The notes beneath the pieces were generated by a model. It saw only the letters and a list, made by a program, of their open reading frames with translations. It did no database searches and was not told the DNA's origin. Source: Elephas maximus indicus (lineage: Eukaryota > Chordata > Mammalia > Proboscidea > Elephantidae). Taken from it: a stretch of DNA of 64,000 bases. Of this stretch, positions 32,271 through 42,819 are shown piece by piece. How positions within the stretch are numbered: the stretch's first letter is position 1; each line of letters opens with the position of its first letter. The stretch lies in the NCBI RefSeq assembly GCF_024166365.1, contig NC_064819.1, forward strand, positions 147,832,793 through 147,896,792. Reading direction: 5' to 3'. Both the position numbers and the translations under genes were made by a program.

Positions 32271-33819
32271 GAATGCTAGGAAGTAGGTTTTACTCTTTCA
32301 CTAGCTGAAAAAAGCGAGTCTCGGAGTTTAAAAACACTAGTTGGTATCTGTAGAAACATTATTCTTTTTCCATCTGCATAAGAAATAGACCTGGGGTGCA
32401 GCTGACTTTTCAGCTCTGTTTCTCCCTTGATACAAAGACGGAATGTCAGCTGTGAGGCCAGATACTCTGCTTGTGGTAAAAAGGACTGCTGACTGGTAGA
32501 CTGCATCTGGGCTTGGAGGACTTTGTATGAACTGAAATACTTAGTGGGAAGCCATAGTTTTGGGCTGTCCTGAGTGTAGTGCCTCTTACAATTGGACATG
32601 TCTGTTGCAGGAACCAAGGAAGCTAAGCACATGGGTTATTATTATAACAAATACTGCTTTTTGTGGAGCATGGGGCGTCTAAGCCAGGTTGGTTCCTCCA
32701 TCTGCCTGATGTGAGTCTTACTCCATTACGCCTGTGCTGTCATCTGGGGGTCCAAACAGAATAGCTCCTGGACAGCTGTGTGGACTGCTGTGAGGACTAC
32801 TCCCACTGAAGAGAAATATCTGATACAGCCTTGCTGGCCTATCTGCAGGGTACCAAGTGTGGCCTATGACAGTTGCATGACTTTAAATGCTTACTCGAAC
32901 CTGCTGGCGGTCAATGCAGTGGCGATGTAAGAATTTAAACTTGAATCATTTATTATCATAAATCCCATGACCATTTCACTCTTTGTTTATAAAATAATAG
33001 CAGCTAGCTATGGAATATTTGAGGTAAGTTACAACAAACAATTTTGATAATTTTTATGAGTGGGTTGCAATCAGAGACTTTATTAGAGATCAATCTTCAC
33101 TGAATGGTTTCTAAAGCTGTCTTTATAAAATATTTATACAGATTAAAAAGAAAATATACCACCATTTGTGAAAAAGAATCTGGGATCAGTAAAACACATA
33201 TATTAACTGCAGAATATGAAAAATAGCATCTGTTCTCGCAGTTGTCTCTAGAGAGTGTGAATACAGATTCTAGTTCTTTCTCTACAAATTCAGGCTTCAA
33301 GAAAATAAATGAGCAGATGAATGTTGGTGTCAAATTGGACTGGGAAAAGACTGGAAATCTATGACAAGTGCTAAAAGATGAAAGATTGACTTTTTCATTA
33401 GGTTATTAAAATAACAAACACTTTGAAGAATACATGCCTGAGTTAGTATCAAATGAATGAAGATACATTAGAGGCTTCATAAAGTTTTCACCTCATTGCA
33501 GCAGGTGGGATTTAAAAGAAATGTAGTTTAGAGACATTTTAGGAAACAAAGGCATAGATACAATGCAGAGTATAGTGAAATCCTCTCAGATTTCCATGAT
33601 TAACACACTAAAGTTGGAGTTGGTCATTTTTTATGGCTCTATAAAATTACTTTAAAACCAAACAAGCAATCAAAAAACAACAGAATTCAACACTGCTTTA
33701 AATTGATAGTGCACTTTCACTAGAGGTTGTGCTCCAGTAAAAGGACTGTGGTTTCCTATCCTATTTTAAGCAACTAGAAAATGACAAAATGTATCTTTAG
33801 ATTTTGCTAACAGCACCTG

Positions 33820-33878
33820 AAAAAACCTGTTGCCCTCGAGTTGATTCTGACTCATAGCGACCCTAAAGGACAGAACCA
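33820..33878 (-). mobile_element. AfroSINE tail-only fragment
   Basis: Only the 3' tail is present: aaacctgttgccctcgagtt, gattctgactcatagcgacc, taaaggacag. The tRNA-like head is absent, suggesting 5' truncation on insertion. Confidence 0.8.
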
Positions 33879-34311
33879 GAGAACTGTAATTCTGGAGAAA
33901 AGGGAAACAAACAAGGTAAACTCTACCACTGCCTAGCTTATTGTCTAGGGGCAGTTTCCAAGCCACAGGGCAGGGAGGGGGAACCTACGGAGAGCACTAC
34001 AGAATGCTAAATTGAGATGACAAAGATCAAAGTTCAGCCAGAATATGCAAGGCAGTGTAACTGAGAGGAAGTTTTCAGAGATTCTCAGAGAGGTCCTCTC
34101 AAGGCATTAGCTAAGTACTGATCTACACTTCTGTGAGAGGAAAGTACCTAAGGCTGGGGTAATAATAACTGGAAACAGTAGCTTGAATAATTCCCATGGC
34201 TAGGAATACTTCGTATTCTCACCAGCCAGAGAAGAAATGCCTCATAATACACAGGGCATCAGAAAGGTATCACCTTATACAGGGAATACATTAGCCCTAG
34301 ATTAAAGCTGC

Positions 34312-34462
34312 AGCCCTGGTGTGCAGTGGTTAAGAGCTCAGCTGCTGACCAAAAAAGGTTGGCAGTTTGAATTTACCAGCCCCTTCTTGGAAACCCTATG
34401 GGGACAGTTCTACTCGGTCCTATAGGGTTGTTAGGAGTTGAAATCAACTTGACAGCAACAGG
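34312..34462 (+). mobile_element. AfroSINE, short form, 14 bp duplication
   Basis: agccctggtgtgcagtggtt, ggcagtttgaatttaccagc, tail caacttgacagcaacagg. The duplication tagattaa(a/g)gctgc lies at 34298-34311 and 34463-34476. Confidence 0.92.
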
Positions 34463-34519
34463 TAGATTAAGGCTGCTCTGGAACCTCCCTAACAAAGTTT
34501 AACAACAAGCTTTATAAGA

Positions 34520-36000
34520 ATCAAACTGAACCTAAGTAACATAACTACCTGACAGAACAAAGCCTAATACTATTTAAAACAACAACAAAATTCATCCAAC
34601 AACATATAATTCACAATGCTCAGCATCTAATAAAAAATAAACAGGCATGCAAAGAGGCAGAAGGAACTCAGAAGGAAAATTAATGAATAAAAAAAGATCC
34701 AGAAATGATAGAGATGGAATTAAAAGAAAAGAATGTTAAAATAGCTATTTTAAATATATTTCATATTCTCAAGAACGTAGAGATGAAAATGGTGAGGAAA
34801 GAAATACAAGATATAAAAGGATACAATTAGAAGTTAAGGTGAAATACACAATAACTGAAATGAAAAATACATTGGATGGGATTAATAGCATACTAGACAT
34901 TGCAGAAGAAAGGATAGTGACTGGAAGATATAGCAATATACACTACCCAGAATGAAACACAGAGAAAAGAGGCTGGAAGAAAAAAAAAATGAAGAGCATA
35001 TCAGTGAGCTCCTGTTCTAACGAACACCTCTGGGAGTGTTACCTGTTCTGAAATCTACTTTGTCTGATATTACTATCAGTTTGGAGACCCAGAAAAAAGA
35101 ACAGGGCAACAGAAAAAATATTTAAAGAAATAATGTTCAGCAGTTCCCAATTTGTTAAAAAGTATAAATTCAGGATCTGAGAAGCTCAATAAACCCCAAG
35201 TATAAGAAACATAAAATCACACTCAGGTGTAAGATAATAAAATTGCTAAAAACTGGTTATAAACAGAAAATCATCTTAAAAGCATCCAAAAAAGAAAAGA
35301 AACATACACAGAGGAATGAGTAAAGAATTAGAACAGACTTCTTATCAGAAACTATGAAAGCCAGAAGGCAATAAAGTGACATCTTTAAAGTACCGACAAA
35401 AACCAAATGAAATCAAAACAAGAAAAACTATGAACTGTCAACCTAAGATTCTATGTCTCGTGAAAACATCTTTCAAAAAAGGTAAAATAAAGATTTTCAG
35501 ACAAACAAAAGCTGAGACAATTCACTGCCAGTAGATCCACACTACAAAATGTTAAAGGAAGTTCTCGAGACAGAAGAAAAATTATACCAGACAGAAATTT
35601 GGATCTACACAAAGGAACAAAGTGCCAGAAGTGGTAAATACGTGGGTGTTTAGAAAAGATACTTTTCTCATTTTTGAATCTCTTTAAAATATTTTAACTC
35701 TTTAGAGCAAAATGATGACTATTTGTGGGGCTTATATATGGTAGTAAAATGTATGAAAACAACAGCACAAAGGACAGGAAAGGGAAAACAGACGTATACA
35801 GTCACAGCTTCATGCATTATATGTGAAGTGGTATAGTATTATTTGACGTATAGACAGGGATAAGTTAAAGATGTACATTGTAAACCCTAAAGCAATCATT
35901 AAAAAATAAAATAAAAACGTATAGGCCAATAAAAATAGTGGAGACAAATTACAATTAAACCAAATTAATTAATAAATACATTAAATATAAATGCTTTAAA
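34520..36000 (+). mobile_element. Old L1 or HAL1-like fragment
   Basis: ggcagaaggaactcagaagg, aactatgaaagccagaaggc, aactgtcaacctaagattct, gacaaacaaaagctgagaca and ttaaaggaagttctcgagac match the ORF1 and 3' region of ancient L1 or half-L1 elements. It is interrupted near 35000-35095 by unrelated sequence and has no usable frame. Confidence 0.6.
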
Positions 36001-36577
36001 TACTCTAATTAAAAGGGAGAATGTCATTACCTTTATTCAAGAGACAAAATGCTTTAGTTTTCCAGTTATTAGGCTTAAACACCATGTGACGCAAAATCAA
36101 AAGGACTTCAGGAGAATAAAAATGGTGAGTTTCCAGAAAGACCTACTTCCTGTAATGGTATTACTACTGGTGATCCAGTGTAACTATCATGGTTGCTTTA
36201 GCTATTTCTTAACCAAATTAAGCAGTATTAGTACTTAATACAGAAATGGCCCTGCACCTAACTTACCTTCTAGAAAAATCAAACAAGAACAAATTGCCCC
36301 CTTCCACTTTTGTAGGGAATGGGGAAATACAAACACAACAATTTCCAATTAATATTTGACAGGAAATATAAACAATTCTCAATTAATATTTGAGCTTCAT
36401 CTTGGGAAGGCAAATTTTCCATTAATAAGTCATTAATATATGCTTGACATGTGATTGGTATTTTCATGTTATATCTATCTGTGAATTTCTTAAGTTAAAA
36501 AATTTGTACCAAAATATGAATATGATTGAAATGGCTAAGAAAAGCTTATGTCCATCTAGATTTTAGTTCTTTCTTAC

Positions 36578-36676
36578 CTCATTCTGTAGGATTTCTTCTC
36601 GAACTTGAGAAACTACAAGAGACTCTTGCTTACCCTGTAGCTCATTAACTTGATTTTGGAAATGTTTTATAAGTAC
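36578..36676 (-). CDS. CEP162: CEP162 coding exon (33 codons)
   Basis: Acceptor ctaattttctag, then VLIKHFQNQVNELQGKQESL and VVSQVREEILQNE, donor GAG|gtaaga. Phase 0 at both ends. Confidence 0.95.
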
Positions 36677-38804
36677 CTAGAAAATTAGAAGAACTGAGTT
36701 AACAAAACTCCTCCTTTGAAAAAAATTTCCTTGTTTGAAAAACAAAATAAGGTCAACTCATTGCTTTTATTTGGACTAAAAGAAAAGAAAAAAAAAACTG
36801 GACATTTAAAAATCATCCAAATTCTAACAGAAATAATTGCCACAGGAAGTAAGGCCTTTGAAGGGGTTATTTTAGGTTTCTTCTAACATTTAAAAATAAA
36901 ACACCACACATATTATAAATTAACGACTCTGAAACTACCTGGCCTCTTTATCTATATTATTTCTCTTCTGAAGGCCTGAAAAATATCTTCTTAAATAAAC
37001 TGCTATAGAGCCTAAGCATTTTGAAGAAAGTGGTCAATATTATACTTTGTGATGGAGGTTAACAGTTTTTATTAAAGGGCTATTAACTAATATCAATTAT
37101 GTTGTTTAGGAAGATTACACAAGCCTAATAACATCTGTGACACAAATCTTAGTCTCCTATTTTTAGCCAGAGACACTGAAATACATGAAAAAACATTCTC
37201 ATCAAGAAAGTATTAGAATTTGGGAAAAATTCAATGCGTCTATTGTTTTGATGATCAGACAACAATGACTTCTACTTAACTCACAATTTTACAAAATCAC
37301 ATTTACAACCCTGGGAAAATAGCATATTTATGGCGCCATGACATTATGACTCTACTTTCCCAGCTCTTTCAGTCTGCTCTTTACTATATAACCACTTGGC
37401 ATGATGCTTTCACTGCCCACTCATACCCCATTCATATGGGGGGAAAAGCAAGAGAAGATATCTCTAAGGCTGGATGAATGGTTATTTTGAGCAGCATTTT
37501 AAATCTTTTTAATTGAGGTATTAAAATACAGGCAAAGTTCTTTTTTTTTGTTGTTTTTCTTTTTCTCCAACTTTTTATTTTGCAAAGAATAGTAAAATGA
37601 ATAGATCCTCTAGATTCAACAATATTTCTTCCTCTCTGTATATACATGTGTATGTATACGTGTGTGTATGTGTGTGCATGATTTTTCTCCCCTGAGCTAT
37701 TTGAAATTAACTTACAGACTTGATGACATTTCATTCTGAAATGCATGTCCTTATAAGGGTATTTTCTCACAATATTATCATCACACTTAAGAAAATTTAT
37801 AATTTCATAATATCTACCAAACCAAAACCAAACCAAACCCATTGCCTTCGCGTTGATTCTGACTCATAGCAACCCCACTCAAACTTCTTCAATTGAGAGT
37901 TTTTAATTAAGATGCTACTAAATAATTACAGGTGGCAGAGGTTGTGGTGAGATATTTTCTTGACCCGCCTTGCCCCCCCAGCTTGTTTTTTTAAATTAAA
38001 ACCTACAGAAAAGCTGAAGAGGTCAATGAATATTCATATATTCTTCAACTTGATTCATCAACTGCTAACATTTTGCCACATTTGCTTGTTTGTTCTTCCT
38101 TTTATTCTTATTCTCTTCTTGGCTACACCATTTAGAAGCAAGCTGCAGATAAAAGTTCTATTTAAATGCTGTTTTCCAACCTACTAACCCTACGGAAGAT
38201 GGACCAAACAGTAGATATTTGTAGATATTCCAAGTAGATATACAGATACTCAAAGAAGACACGTTCATTCCAGGAAATGCTGCTAGGTTGTCAACATTCT
38301 CAGTAATAATTCTTCCAAGTCTGTATGGTTCAAAAAGGCTAGGGCTGTGTATATCTCTCGCTTCATTGTTTTATCTCCAGTGCCTGACTGTCTGAATTAT
38401 TATTTGGCTAACGAATGAAATATAATGGAACAGGAAGAAAGAAGATTATTACTTGCTGGGTGGGGTTGGGGTGGTGGGAGATGGTTCAACATTCAAGTTC
38501 AACTACTGAAGTTCCAATCTCCTCAGACATATCCCTCAACCATCTGCTACGACCTACTTAGAGGAAGATATATCTGAGAAATATAGGGATAAAACTGTGC
38601 AAACGCTTATTTACAGGGTATAATTTTAAAGCAGAAAAAATTAAATATATGGTATGTTCTTCCATAAAAAAAATGAAGCCAACAATAACTTTCCATTTCT
38701 ATCACCAACCTGAAGAAGTTAAAATTAAATAATGTTCTGTTAATAGTCCTGAAAAAAAAAATGACCTATGTTAAAGTCAAAGAGATCCAAATATTGTCAC
38801 CTAC
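36677..38804 (-). other. CEP162: CEP162 intron with old L1-like pieces and a tail-only SINE
   Basis: A microsatellite-like TG/TA tract lies at 37638-37680. Two related A/T-rich pieces at about 37500-37810 and 37960-38180 (ttttattttgcaaagaatag; aaaacctacagaaaagctga) look like inverted old L1 3' UTR. A 60 bp SINE tail is at 37820-37880. The rest is unrecognised. Confidence 0.5.
37820..37880 (-). mobile_element. AfroSINE tail-only fragment
   Basis: aaaccaaaccaaacccattg, ccttcgcgttgattctgact, catagcaacccc, then host sequence. The head is absent. Confidence 0.8.
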
Positions 38805-38946
38805 CTCTTGAGTTGCTATTTTACGATTTAGTTCAGCTACTTTGGAAGAAGATTTTTCGACTGCATTTTGGCAAAGAAGTTTCTCTACTTCTCTCTGATG
38901 AGATGCTTTGAGGGATGCAATGTGTGCTGTGTTATCTTCCTTGAGC
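38805..38946 (-). CDS. CEP162: CEP162 coding exon (142 bases)
   Basis: Acceptor ...tttgttccatag, then (R)LKEDNTAHIASLKASHQRE, VEKLLCQNAVEKSSSKVAEL and NRKIATQE, donor GAG|gtaggt. Its first base completes an Arg codon begun in the 647-base exon; it ends in phase 0. Confidence 0.95.
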
Positions 38947-39849
38947 CTATGGAACAAATTAAAGAAAATCACATAGAAAAGTGGCTCTTCAACCTCTAAC
39001 TCACAGTTAGGAAAAAAAAATAGTGTAAGAAATCTGGAAATGAAAGAAGCAAAGGGAGAGAGGGCACCAATATTTGCTGCACCGTGCTAGGTACTTTACA
39101 CATGATCGCACAGGAGTTCTTACAACTGCTCCATGAGCTTACTATTATTTACTGAATAGCACTAGGGGAAAGCTTGAGTTTAAGAAAAAGCAATGTATCT
39201 AGTGTCCCTGATCAGCGAGTTGAAGAGCTGGGGGTCAAGCCCAACAGAGTTGGACCTCAAAGCCCAGGCCTTCCACTCTACCTTCTCCCTGGAGCTACAC
39301 TAAGAGAATCAGAGGTTCTAAATGTTCTGTTAGATTTAAAGCAAAGCCCATGATATTTTATTTTTTAAGACAGACTCAAATGTCTTGCCCATTGCCCAGA
39401 TTCTTATTTGGATAATCACAGCTGTTCTCTTTAGAATCATCAATGCTTTGTCTCTAGGCAACGTTTACCACTTTCTGGTCCATGCATATGATTCCAGTTG
39501 CATAAAATAATCTTGACAGTAATTGTCAAGACACAAGGGTACCTGTACTTAATTAATTTGGACTTTAAGTTTCTGTGACAAAATTTTTGCATTCAGAGGT
39601 AGTTTAGTAAATGGGAAAATTATAACTAGAGTTGTACATTTCTTACACATACTTTCTCTTATCCAAAGCAGGTACTCAGTAAAACACTGTTGATACATAC
39701 ATACATTATAGCAATTCCCAAACTACAGATTTTTCAGTTGCTTATTTGACTCTATGAATATTTTCTTCATGGAAACAGTAGATTAGGGTCTCAGGAAAAG
39801 TATAAATGTCTAAAGTACTCAGGATATAATTGCACTATAGCAAAAAAAA

Positions 39850-40012
39850 GGAGCCCTGGTGGTGCAGTGCTAAGAGCTCAGCTGCTAACCAAAAGGTCGG
39901 CAGTTTGAGTCCACCAGCCACTCTCTGGAAATCCTATGGGGCAGTTCTACTCCGTCCTATAGGGTCGTTATGAGTAGGAATTGACTTGGAGGCAACGGGT
40001 TTGGGTTTTGGT
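39850..40012 (+). mobile_element. AfroSINE, short form, well preserved
   Basis: ggagccctggtggtgcagtg, aaaaggtcggcagtttgagt, ttggaggcaacgggtttggg. Flanks tatagcaaaaaa and tatagtaaaaaa are a likely duplication. Confidence 0.93.
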
Positions 40013-40329
40013 TTTATAGTAAAAAAGCGGCCTAAATCTGGACCAGAAAAGTTTAGTCCTTACTTCTCAGGCCCAGAGCTATGTGGGAAACAGATAAACA
40101 ACACCAGAAATTTTAAATTATATATAGGAAAATTTATAGAAAACCAAGAAGTTTAAATTATTTATAGGAAAGAACAGAAATCTTTCTAAATAATTTCATT
40201 ACTGCTATTGTATTCAGGGTTGAAAAACAAGATTTCAACTTGGAAGCAATCTGGTTGTCATGGTGACTCAATCCCCAACATGGCTGACAGTCTGCAAGTA
40301 TTTATTAAGTGCTTCCTATGCTCATTCTG

Positions 40330-40486
40330 GAAACCCTGGTGGCGTACTGGTTAAGTGCTATGGCTGCTAACCAAGAGTTTGAATCCACCAGGTGCTCCTT
40401 GGAAACTCTATGGGGCAGTTCTACTTTGTCCTACAGGGTTGCTATGAATTGGAATCGACTCGACGAGAGTGGGTTTGGTTTGGTTT
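40330..40486 (+). mobile_element. AfroSINE, short form, 13 bp duplication
   Basis: gaaaccctggtggcgtactg, caagagtttgaatccaccag, gactcgacgagagtgggttt. The perfect duplication tatgctcattctg at 40317-40329 and 40487-40499 marks a fairly recent insertion. Confidence 0.94.
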
Positions 40487-42172
40487 TATGCTCATTCTGC
40501 TTCCACATCCAGTTGCTGTGGGAATGCAAAAGAAGTATAATCTTACATCAGTTCTCAAGGAACTAAGGTGGTACGTGATTTGCGCTTACTTCGAACATAT
40601 TTTAATTTGTATAGGAATTGGAGGTGGGAGTAGGCAATTTCCTGGGAGGCTCCAGGAAATGTTTTCTGGTGGAGGTAGGAGTTGAAATATGAATGAACAA
40701 AAGGTAGTGAGAAAATAATGCAGCTTAGGTGTGTAGTGTTGTATTAGAATAATGATAGGACTTGAAATGCCAGGTAGAGAAATTTGGTCCTGATACTGCG
40801 AGAAATCTGGGGGTGAGTGGAGGGCAGTGTTACACAGATACAGGAGATTTAAGGAATTTTAATGGTTTCTAAGAAGATGATTGGGAAAGAAGGTAGAAAT
40901 TAAAGTCAGGGATATCAGGAAAGTTGTGTAGTAAACCAGGTAGGCAACACTGACTACAATGAAGCTGAAACCAAAACGAGTAACATTTTTAAGGAAGCCA
41001 TGTGCTGGCTGTGAACTCATGAAATAAAGGAGGTAAAGCTGGGCCTGGCAATTGGAAAAATATGGTCATAGAATGGGAAGGCTGAGAGAGGGAGCTAGTT
41101 CAGGCTTAAAATGGATAGAATTTGAGGTACCGTTGATTTCAAGAGGTACAATCCAATAAATAGCTGAAGGTCTAACATCTGACACCAGGGAAAAAAACAA
41201 GCCTTGAAAAGTAAATTTTGGAGTAATGTGTCATAGAAGCCATAAGAATGGATGAGTTTTCCAATGGAGAAAGAATGGAGGAAAATCAGAAAGCCAAGAC
41301 TTGAACCTTAGTAGGAAGCCAGATTTTTAGGACGGGAGAATGAAGAGGAGCCAGTAAAAGAAACAGAAATGTTTTGGTCAGAGCTGTCAAGTCATGCAGG
41401 TTAAGGGAGCAAATCATTTCAGAAAGGGCAATGTAGTCAATACTGTCAAGAAAAACAGGGACAGGGAAAACTCTGCTGGACTGGGAAAGGCTATTACTAA
41501 GACGGGTTTGTCACAGTGACGAGTATGAAAGCCATATGTAGAAGGAAGTGAGGCAGAAAGAAAATAAAAGACTATTTGTGGAAAGCTGGCACTGAGAAAC
41601 GAAAAGAGGACTAGAACTTGGTTTGGTCAGGTGAAAGAAGGCCTGAGGATGTCAGAAGGCTCAGAGAAAAGAGACGGTGGATAGTAGCTGAAGATTCTAA
41701 GAAAGAAAGGCATGAAGGGATGTGATCATGAGATCAGTTGAAGTTATTATGGAAAAGAGAAGGACCTTTTCCTCTTAGACTGTCACCTAGTTTTACTAAT
41801 AGCTGTTATCTGACGGCAATCTGCCTAGGTACCTGGATTAAAGCTCACTATAGAAATCATAGATGATGACATTCTTTTGTAAGAAAGACTCAGTGGGTCA
41901 GTTTATCAACACCACTTGGGTACATCCAGAAAGACACGGCTGACTGGCCAGAAATGGAGGTTCAAGCTCATTAGAGCCTGAACCACTAGCAGGTAGAAGA
42001 CTTTACCCTGAAACAGGTCTATCTATGCCTGGCAATGTAATGCAATTTCTGAAAATTCACTCACGAACGCAGTTCAGGGTCAAACTAACTATCCAGAGGG
42101 AGTATACCTTATAACTTTTCAATTTCTACCTTTTTATGCCCCCGTATTTTTAAAAATAATTTAACATTTTAC

Positions 42173-42819
42173 CTTTTCATGGAGTTTTCAAATTGATTCG
42201 ATGCTGCTTCAGATTTCACCTTTAGCTCATTCCTCTCCAAAATTACTCTCTGTAGTTCATTTTTCAATCTGAAGTTTTCTTGTAAAACGTCTGATGTATG
42301 GGAATCAGTAAAAGTGTGTGGCTGGTAGAGCTTGTCATCCAGGGCTCCAGAGGAGTTAGCATTTACTTTACCTGTGTGCAAAACATCTTTCTTCACCTTT
42401 TTGGTGGACATTTCCTCTCTACCCTTAGAGTTCTGATTAGATAGCATCATTCTTCTCTCCTTCTGAAGCCTCTCCACAGTTTTTGAAAGGTCTTGTATTT
42501 CTCTGGCCTTTGCAGCCAGTTCCTCATTGAGTCTTACCAGCTTAGCTTTAGCATGAGCCTGTTCCACCTGGAATTCTAGAGACTGGAAATCTTTATCATC
42601 TTTATCATTCTTCTTGAGTTCTAATTCAGCATTCTGATGTTTAAGCATGTCTATTTCAGCTTCGAGGTTTCTGACAGTGATCTGATGGGCTTCCTTAATG
42701 TCGCTGAGTTCCTTCTCTAGTGCTTTAGCCACGGGGTTGTCGCGCTGGTTCTGGGCTGCTTCCTTCAATTTGTTGGCGAGTAGCTGCTCCTGTTCCTCTA
42801 GTCTCTGTTCATACTGAAT
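42173..42819 (-). CDS. CEP162: CEP162 large coding exon (647 bases)
   Basis: Acceptor tcttttcttcag, then IQYEQRLEEQEQLLANKLKE; further blocks are KALEKELSDIKEAHQITVRN, DFQSLEFQVEQAHAKAKLVR, EIQDLSKTVERLQKERRMML, a charged non-coil linker (SKGREEMSTKKVKKDV to QPHTFTDSHTSDVLQENFRL) and ending FENSMK plus two bases, donor AAAAG|gtaaaa. It is by far the longest exon in the window. The stretch after ANKL, KEAAQNQRDNPVAK, seems a few residues longer than the human form as I remember it. Confidence 0.95.

Larger units (their letters stand above)
30534..36577 (-). other. CEP162: CEP162 intron, 6.0 kb, repeat-rich
   Basis: In order: an L2 3' end (about 30880-30990), a MaLR-like LTR (31098-31618), SINE (31964-32100), L2 3' end (32125-32270), a tail-only SINE (33820-33878), SINE (34312-34462) and an old L1-type fragment (34520-36000). 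The stretches 32280-33810 and 36000-36577 show nothing I recognise. Confidence 0.65.
38947..42172 (-). other. CEP162: CEP162 intron with MIR and two AfroSINEs
   Basis: A MIR lies at about 39065-39290 and SINEs at 39850-40012 and 40330-40486. The stretch 40490-41800 is purine-rich on the plus strand and looks like very old L2-type sequence (tgaatgaacaaaaggtagtg, ggaggtaaagctgggcctgg) that I cannot assign firmly. 41800-42172 is unrecognised. Confidence 0.5.

Noticed and set aside
38761..38804. Extension of the CEP162 exon to 38766 (open frame continues)
   Set aside because: The donor GAG|gtaggt at 38805 keeps phase with the next exon; the extension is intronic read-through.
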